A stretch of 9,061 bases of DNA, taken from assembly GCA_018656255.1 (NCBI GenBank), contig JABHYI010000020.1, forward strand, positions 1 through 9,061, in the 5' to 3' direction. Source of the DNA: Bacteroidota bacterium (GTDB lineage Bacteria > Bacteroidota > Bacteroidia > Flavobacteriales > Flavobacteriaceae). The translations under genes and the position numbers were made by a program. Position 1 is the first letter of the stretch. The number at the start of each line of letters is the position of its first letter. The notes beneath the pieces are model-generated. The model was not told the origin of the DNA, ran no database searches, and worked only from the letters and a program-made list of their open reading frames with translations. Shown one piece after another: positions 4,634-9,061 of this stretch.

Positions 4634-6850
4634 ATGAAAAGAAAAAAAAGAAGAAATTCTTCTAATAAAATTGAAAATCTTACCCAAAGTATCCTTGCTA
4701 TATTAAGAAAAGACCATAGTAAACCTCATAATTACAAACAATTAGCTTCAAAATTAGGCGTAGATGATCCTAGTAGTAGAAACCAAATTATAAAAAAATT
4801 AAAACTCTTACAAGTAGAAAAAACCATACAAGAGGTAGATAGAGGAAAATATATAATTACACCATCTCAAAACTATTATACCGGGAGAGTAGACATGGCT
4901 GGAAGAGGACAAGGATATATTATAGTTGAAGATTTAGAAGAAGATATTTATGTAAAAAGTAAAAATCTCAATAAGTCACTTAACGGAGATATTGTAGAGG
5001 TATATGTTTTTAAAAGAAGAAAAGGAGGAAAAACAGAAGGAGAAGTAACTAAAATTATAGAGCGAAAAAAAACAGAGTTTGTTGGTACAATAGATATTAC
5101 AGACCGTTTTGCATTTGTAAATGTTGCAGATCATAAAATGGTCACAGATATTTTTATATCTAGAAATAATCTTAATGGAGCACAGCAAGGAGAAATGGTT
5201 TTAGTTTCTCTTGATGACTGGCCGCAAAATGCAGATTCTCCCTTCGGAACTGTACTTAAGCGATTAGGAATGCCTGGTGAACATCACACAGAAATTCACG
5301 CAATACTTGCTCAATATGGATTGCCTTATGAATTTCCAGAGGCTATTGAAGAGTTTGCAAATAAAATAGACACCTCTATACAAGAAAGCGAAATTAAAAA
5401 ACGCAGAGATATGCGTAAAGACCTCACTTTTACTATAGACCCAAAAGATGCAAAAGATTTTGATGATGCCCTTTCTTTTAAAACCCTTGAAAACGGAAAC
5501 TACGAGATAGGAATTCATATTGCAGATGTATCTCACTATCTTAAAGAAGGAACCATACTAGACGATGAAGCTTTTGAGCGTGCAACCTCTGTTTATTTAG
5601 TAGATAGAGTTGTTCCTATGTTACCTGAAATTTTAAGTAACGGAGCATGTTCATTACGCCCTCACGAAGAAAAATACACATTCTCTACTGTATTTGAAAT
5701 AAATAAAAAAGCCGAGGTTGTAAACCAGTGGTTTGGTAGAACAGTTACTTATAGTGATGCGCGATTTGCATATGAAGAAGCGCAGCAAATTATTGAAGCC
5801 AACCAAGACAATACCACTGAATTAAACACACACATCCCTGCTGATATTTCCATAACCGATACTGCTTACAATGTTGATAAACCTATAGCAGAGGCTATTT
5901 TAGAGTTAGATAAATTAGCTAAAATTATTCGAACAAAAAGAATGAATAACGGTGCTATTTCTTTTGATAAGGTAGAAGTACGTTTTAAACTTGATCAAAC
6001 CAATAATCCAGAAGGAGGATATTTCAAAGAAAGTAAAGACGCTAATAAATTAATTGAAGAATTTATGCTTCTAGCAAATAGAAGTGTAGCAGAATTTATA
6101 GGAAAACAGAACCCTAAAAAAACATTTGTATATAGGGTACATGATGAGCCAGATGATGAAAAAATTGCCGCATTAGAGAAAATAATTAAGCAATTTGGGT
6201 ATAAACTAGACACAAGAGATAAAAAATCTACTGCGCAGTCTATGAATAAATTACTCAAAGATGTACATGGCAGAAAAGAACAAAATATGGTAGACACTTT
6301 AGCGATACGCACCATGAGTAAAGCTGTTTATACCACCAACAATATTGGACATTACGGCTTAGCCTTTGATTATTATACTCATTTCACTTCTCCTATTCGT
6401 AGGTATCCAGATGTAATGGTTCATAGACTACTACAACACTACCTTGACGCAAACACCACCGCAAAACAAGAAGCATTTGAAGAAAAATGTAGACATAGCA
6501 GTGAGAGAGAAGGTTTGGCTGCAAGAGCAGAACGAGATAGTATTAAATACATGCAAATTAAATACATGAAAGACCATCAAGATGAAGATTTCTTGGGTGT
6601 TATTAGCGGTGTCACAGAGTGGGGTATTTATATAGAAATTGTATCAAATAAATGTGAGGGTATGGTTCGTATTCAAGACATGAGAGACGATCACTATGAA
6701 TTTATAAAAGAGGATTACGCTGTTGTTGGTAGAAAAACCCAAAACACCTTCACCCTTGGAGATGAGGTATATGTAAGGGTTAAAAACGCAGATTTAGTAA
6801 GAAAACACCTTGATTTTACAATGCTCGCGCAAAGACCAGAGACTGTATAA
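4634..6850 (+). CDS. rnr: Ribonuclease R (RNB-family 3'-5' exoribonuclease)
   Basis: The protein has 738 residues. RNase R degrades RNA processively from the 3' end, including structured RNA, and acts in rRNA and mRNA quality control. Order of domains: basic start (MKRKKRR), winged-helix region (about 15-75), two cold-shock OB domains (about 82-140 and 148-208), RNB catalytic domain (about 260-600), and S1 domain (about 652-733). The catalytic motif TIDPKDAKDFDDA (267-279) supplies Asp269, Asp275, Asp277 and Asp278, the Mg-binding quartet of the family. YTHFTSPIRRYPDVMVHR (581-598) is the conserved RNA-end-binding signature. The long Lys-rich C-terminal tail of the E. coli enzyme is missing. 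The ATG at 4634 fits the family; an A8 tract (4642-4649) follows at codons 3-6. A LysE-type gene starts 55 nt downstream. Arg codons here look more AGA-rich than in the left-hand genes. Confidence 0.96.
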   Translation: MKRKKRRNSSNKIENLTQSILAILRKDHSKPHNYKQLASKLGVDDPSSRNQIIKKLKLLQVEKTIQEVDRGKYIITPSQNYYTGRVDMAGRGQGYIIVEDLEEDIYVKSKNLNKSLNGDIVEVYVFKRRKGGKTEGEVTKIIERKKTEFVGTIDITDRFAFVNVADHKMVTDIFISRNNLNGAQQGEMVLVSLDDWPQNADSPFGTVLKRLGMPGEHHTEIHAILAQYGLPYEFPEAIEEFANKIDTSIQESEIKKRRDMRKDLTFTIDPKDAKDFDDALSFKTLENGNYEIGIHIADVSHYLKEGTILDDEAFERATSVYLVDRVVPMLPEILSNGACSLRPHEEKYTFSTVFEINKKAEVVNQWFGRTVTYSDARFAYEEAQQIIEANQDNTTELNTHIPADISITDTAYNVDKPIAEAILELDKLAKIIRTKRMNNGAISFDKVEVRFKLDQTNNPEGGYFKESKDANKLIEEFMLLANRSVAEFIGKQNPKKTFVYRVHDEPDDEKIAALEKIIKQFGYKLDTRDKKSTAQSMNKLLKDVHGRKEQNMVDTLAIRTMSKAVYTTNNIGHYGLAFDYYTHFTSPIRRYPDVMVHRLLQHYLDANTTAKQEAFEEKCRHSSEREGLAARAERDSIKYMQIKYMKDHQDEDFLGVISGVTEWGIYIEIVSNKCEGMVRIQDMRDDHYEFIKEDYAVVGRKTQNTFTLGDEVYVRVKNADLVRKHLDFTMLAQRPETV

Positions 6851-6905
6851 AAACAGCAGTAATTTTTTTATAATTCTCAATAAAACCTTTGTAAATTACA
6901 CCTCT

Positions 6906-7589
6906 ATGTTTGATGGATTAACATACGCCGCCTTATATGGTTTTATTCTAGCTTTTGCTGTTGGACCAATCTTCTTTACCTTAATCGAAACTAGTATTAC
7001 TAAAGGCTTTAAAGCGGGTCTTTTTTTCGATTTAGGCGCTTTATCTGCAGATGTGGTTTTTATAATAATAGCTTATTTCAGCACCTCAAAAATTTTAAAA
7101 CACGTAAAAGACGATCCTGGCTTACTTGTGTTTGGCGGGGTAATTTTGATTGCATATGGCGTTATTTCTTATATAAGGACATCTAAAAACTTTATTAAAA
7201 TTGTAAGAGAGCACTACGGCGTTAGTGTTAAAAAAAATCTTGGAGGACTGTTTTTAAAAGGTTTTCTGCTCAATTTTGTGAATTTTGGTGTACTCTCAGG
7301 TTGGGTGCTAACAATCGTGGCGGCAAACGCCTTAACAAGCTCCGAGAACGGTGTCTTATTATTTTTAGGAACCGTGTTGGCTGTTTTTTTCTGTGTTGAT
7401 CTACTAAAAATAGCGGCAGCAAAAAAATTAAAAAACAAACTAACCCCTCGTGTTATTATAAAAACTAAAAAATGGGTGAGCATTTTAATTATAACTTTTG
7501 GAGTTTTTATGTTATTCCAAGGAGTGCTTCCCTCTGGGGTAACAAAAAACATCGAAAGACTAGATGTGCAATTTAATACTGGAGAATAA
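6906..7589 (+). CDS. LysE/RhtB-family exporter
   Basis: The protein has 227 residues and about six hydrophobic segments (roughly 5-27, 37-58, 70-91, 117-141, 148-170, 188-208), so it is an inner-membrane protein. The first segment ends in AVGPIFFTLIETSITKGFKAGLFFDLGALSADVVF (18-52). This is the G-P ... G-x-x-x-G ... G-x-x-x-x-D pattern of the LysE/RhtB amino-acid exporter superfamily. FVNFGVLSGWV (124-134) replaces the NPK motif of the fourth segment. Transported substrate cannot be told from sequence. The ATG at 6906 is chosen because it directly precedes the first membrane helix. Reading the frame further up to 6810 would add 32 polar residues unlike the family and overlap rnr. It could be cotranscribed with rnr, since I see no terminator in the 55-nt gap. 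It converges on tRNA-Cys. Confidence 0.85.
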   Translation: MFDGLTYAALYGFILAFAVGPIFFTLIETSITKGFKAGLFFDLGALSADVVFIIIAYFSTSKILKHVKDDPGLLVFGGVILIAYGVISYIRTSKNFIKIVREHYGVSVKKNLGGLFLKGFLLNFVNFGVLSGWVLTIVAANALTSSENGVLLFLGTVLAVFFCVDLLKIAAAKKLKNKLTPRVIIKTKKWVSILIITFGVFMLFQGVLPSGVTKNIERLDVQFNTGE

Positions 7590-7591
7590 AA

Positions 7592-7617
7592 AAACCTCCA
7601 GTTTTCACTGAAGGTTT
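7592..7617 (-). terminator. Intrinsic terminator for tRNA-Cys, possibly shared with the LysE-type gene
   Basis: AAACCT (7592-7597) pairs with AGGTTT (7612-7617), then one C/A mismatch, then CAGT (7599-7602) with ACTG (7607-7610) around TTTC. On the minus strand the stem is followed by a run of seven T (complement of 7588-7594), a good intrinsic terminator 4 nt after the tRNA 3' end. On the plus strand there is no T tract after the stem, so its effect on the exporter gene is uncertain. Confidence 0.75.
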
Positions 7618-7621
7618 ACCG

Positions 7622-7692
7622 AGGCATCAAGCGGATTCGAACCGCTGTAGAAGGTTTTGCAGACCTCTGCCTAGCCGCTCGGCCATGATGCC
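7622..7692 (-). tRNA. tRNA-Cys (anticodon GCA)
   Basis: The 71-nt cloverleaf folds completely on the minus strand. It has acceptor GGCATCA/TGATGCC, D-stem GCC/GGC, anticodon stem GAGGT/ACCTT around CTGCAAA (anticodon GCA after T33), a 4-nt variable loop, and T-stem AGCGG/CCGCT around TTCGAAT. The unpaired last base is T73, the known identity element for cysteinyl-tRNA synthetase. The 3' CCA is not encoded (CGG follows) and must be added by nucleotidyltransferase. The gene has its own promoter and terminator and seems to be a single-tRNA transcript. Confidence 0.97.
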
Positions 7693-7741
7693 TTATTTAC
7701 TAAATTGTAACAAACCACTTAGTTTGCTAAATTTTAGAACG

Positions 7742-7773
7742 CAAATATATAAGATTAGTCCTTAGTACAACAA
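7742..7773 (-). promoter_or_regulatory. Promoter of tRNA-Cys, Bacteroidota type
   Basis: On the minus strand GTTGTTG (TTG at 7773-7771 and again at 7770-7768) is followed by TATATTTG (7749-7742). The spacing is 18 or 21 nt, within the TTG-N17-23-TAnnTTTG consensus. Both elements are perfect. Transcription would start near 7735, about 43 nt before the mature tRNA, leaving a leader for RNase P to remove. Confidence 0.7.
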
Positions 7774-7794
7774 CTAAAAATAGAAATTATCTAT

Positions 7795-8145
7795 TTAAGA
7801 AGTCATGGTAACACTTACCTGTTTAACATCTCCACCTATAGGGGGGTTTAATTTTGAGACCGTTACACTAACATGAGACACCCCAGAGAACGAGGCTAAA
7901 ATATTTTTAATTATTCTTTCTCCAACCGTCTCAAGAAGTTTTGCCCGAATCCCCATCTGTTTTTTAACAATATCATTTAGTTCTACGTAGTCTATGGTGT
8001 CCTCTAGGGCGTCTGTTTTTGAGGCTTTACTTAAATCACACTCAACCTTTAGGTTTACCAGGTAATGACTTCCTATTTTTTCTTCCTCGCTTAAACAGCC
8101 GTGGTTGGCGTAAATACGAATATCTTCTAATTCAATACAGCTCAT
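7795..8145 (-). CDS. folB: Dihydroneopterin aldolase
   Basis: The protein has 116 residues, the normal length. FolB cleaves 7,8-dihydroneopterin to 6-hydroxymethyl-7,8-dihydropterin and glycolaldehyde in folate synthesis; family members form an octamer in the cytoplasm. The motif YANHGCLSEEEKIG (12-25) carries the conserved His-Gly and Glu21. DYVEL holds Tyr53, LLETVGERI holds Glu72 of the pterin-binding site, and VSKLNPPIGG holds the catalytic Lys98. These align with E22, Y54, E74 and K100 of the S. aureus enzyme. I start at 8145 because MSCIELEDIRIYANHG is the family N-terminus. The frame stays open to an ATG at 8214, but those 23 residues are not family-like. The gene diverges from glnS across 110 bp. 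The Pro usually after the catalytic Lys is Leu here. Confidence 0.92.
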   Translation of the reverse strand: MSCIELEDIRIYANHGCLSEEEKIGSHYLVNLKVECDLSKASKTDALEDTIDYVELNDIVKKQMGIRAKLLETVGERIIKNILASFSGVSHVSVTVSKLNPPIGGDVKQVSVTMTS

Positions 8146-8200
8146 AATGTATGCTTTTTGTAAAGATAAAATTATGTGTTTAGATAGCGCCACACAATCA

Positions 8201-8246
8201 CTGCTTTTTAACAAGAATCCGTACCTTTGTGCTTTGTTTTAAAACA
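8201..8246 (+). promoter_or_regulatory. glnS: Candidate glnS promoter with a palindrome at the predicted start
   Basis: TACCTTTG (8222-8229) is a perfect -7 TAnnTTTG; CTG (8201-8203), 18 nt upstream, is a one-mismatch -33. The transcript would start near 8236. A perfect 12-bp palindrome TGTTTTAAAACA (8235-8246) covers that point and could be an operator, although AT-rich palindromes of this size arise by chance. On the minus strand only a weak TATCTTTA (8168-8161) is seen for folB. Confidence 0.45.
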
Positions 8247-8255
8247 CAATATACA

Positions 8256-9061
8256 ATGTCTGAAGAAAAAGAATCACTCAATTTTATTGAGCAAATTATA
8301 GAAGAGGATTTAAAAACAACACATTCTAAAGAGGCGTTGTATTTTAGGTTTCCGCCAGAGCCAAACGGGTATTTGCATATTGGCCACGCATCTTCTATAT
8401 GTCTTAATTTTGGTTTAGGGCTAAAGTACAACGCCCCAGTGAACCTTCGTTTTGATGACACCAACCCAGCCAAAGAAGAGCAGCGCTTTGTGGATGCCAT
8501 AAAAAAAGATGTTCAGTGGTTAGGATATTCTTGGGCAAAAGAGTGTTATGCCAGTGATTATTTTGAGCAACTATACTCTTGGGCACTACTACTAATTAAC
8601 CAAGGCAAGGCGTACGTAGATTCTCAATCTAGTGAGGATATTGCCTTACAAAAAGGAACTCCAACCCAGCCAGGGGTAGCGGGCCCGTACCGAGATAGAT
8701 CTGTAGAAGAAAATTTAGCGCTTTTCGAGCAAATGAAAACAGGTGAAGCCCCAGAAGGAGCCCATGTGCTTCGCGCAAAAATAGACCTCCAATCCACCAA
8801 TATGCTTATGAGGGATCCTGTGATATACAGAACCCTTCACAAAGCGCATCACAGAACAGGAACAGACTGGAAAATATTTCCAATGTATGACTGGACTCAC
8901 GGAGAGAGTGATTACATAGAGCAAATTTCACACTCTTTCTGTACCCTTGAATTTTTACCCCACAGAGAATTATACGATTGGTTTTTAGACCAACTCGTAG
9001 ACGGCTCAAAGCTGCGTCCAAAACAACGTGAATTTGCCCGTAGAAACCTAAGCCACACCCT
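8256..9061 (+). CDS. glnS: Glutaminyl-tRNA synthetase, N-terminal part, 3' end outside window
   Basis: The frame runs from ATG 8256 off the window edge: 268 complete codons, roughly half of a usual GlnRS. It charges tRNA-Gln with glutamine. RFPPEPNGYLHIGHA (31-45) contains the class I HIGH motif in the form typical of GlnRS; bacterial GluRS has a Pro-Ser-Pro-Thr-Gly opening instead. NLRFDDTNPAKEE (63-75), PYRDRSVEENLALFEQM, LRAKIDLQS, MRDPVIYR, and SHSFCTLEFLPHRELYDW follow in the same order as in E. coli GlnRS. This covers the Rossmann fold and acceptor-binding insert. The KMSKS-like motif and the anticodon-binding beta barrels lie beyond the window. The Lys usually found after HIGHA is Ser (HIGHASS). 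The gene diverges from folB and has its own candidate promoter. Confidence 0.95.
   Translation, partial: MSEEKESLNFIEQIIEEDLKTTHSKEALYFRFPPEPNGYLHIGHASSICLNFGLGLKYNAPVNLRFDDTNPAKEEQRFVDAIKKDVQWLGYSWAKECYASDYFEQLYSWALLLINQGKAYVDSQSSEDIALQKGTPTQPGVAGPYRDRSVEENLALFEQMKTGEAPEGAHVLRAKIDLQSTNMLMRDPVIYRTLHKAHHRTGTDWKIFPMYDWTHGESDYIEQISHSFCTLEFLPHRELYDWFLDQLVDGSKLRPKQREFARRNLSHT

Noticed and set aside
6810..6905. Possible 32-residue N-terminal extension of the LysE-type protein
   Set aside because: It overlaps rnr, is polar and unlike the family, and the ATG at 6906 directly precedes the first membrane helix.
7214..7552. 112-codon minus-strand open frame inside the LysE-type gene
   Set aside because: The plus-strand frame gives a clear membrane protein; the antisense frame looks like a shadow of it.
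8146..8214. Possible 23-residue N-terminal extension of FolB
   Set aside because: The extra residues are not family-like; the protein started at 8145 has the standard length and N-terminus.
8198..9021. Several minus-strand open frames of 60-100 codons across the end of the window
   Set aside because: The plus strand encodes an unmistakable GlnRS that runs off the window edge; these frames are antisense by-products.
1..9061. CRISPR array, transposon, phage or defence system
   Set aside because: There are no regularly spaced repeats, transposase or integrase motifs or terminal repeats; all genes belong to core or conserved families.

Overview
The window looks like a piece of a Flavobacteriaceae (Bacteroidota) chromosome. 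The reasons are low GC, a gene set with Bacteroidota-type family members (ElaA-like acetyltransferase, S41 peptidase beside rnpA, RpiB with a GNDHAG start), the lack of Shine-Dalgarno sequences in front of clear genes, and several promoters of the Bacteroidota type (TTG, about 17-23 nt, TAnnTTTG). All the recognisable genes are housekeeping or conserved. I see no transposase, integrase, phage gene, CRISPR array or defence cassette.

Layout. Positions 1-571 hold the 3' end of an M1-family metallopeptidase, closed by a strong intrinsic terminator. Positions 684-2701 hold a two-gene unit, rnpA (RNase P protein, TTG start) and an S41 C-terminal processing peptidase. These meet head-on with a minus-strand pair, rpiB and an ElaA-like GNAT acetyltransferase (3616 down to 2710). 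A hairpin overlaps both stop codons at the meeting point. Positions 3617-4143 have no gene and are very AT-rich (about 18% GC by hand count over 3661-4140). This stretch carries a cluster of TGTTAATA-type 9-mers that resemble degenerate DnaA boxes, a tandem pair of them, and a long inverted repeat. A small DUF2007-type gene follows on the minus strand (4368-4144). A divergent intergenic region with a structured leader then precedes rnr (RNase R, 4634-6850), which is followed by a LysE/RhtB-family exporter (6906-7589). A tRNA-Cys(GCA) on the minus strand (7692-7622) shares a terminator hairpin with the exporter and has its own good promoter. Folate gene folB (minus, 8145-7795) and glnS (plus, from 8256, cut by the window edge) are transcribed divergently.

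How the genes relate. The gene content is mostly RNA metabolism and translation (rnpA, rnr, tRNA-Cys, glnS) and envelope proteolysis (M1, S41), plus two metabolic enzymes (rpiB, folB). The most interesting unexplained element is the 3617-4143 AT-rich repeat cluster. My leading hypothesis is a replication origin (oriC) or another DnaA-type or replication-associated site. Second is the predicted structured 5' leader of rnr. Both are inferences from sequence alone.
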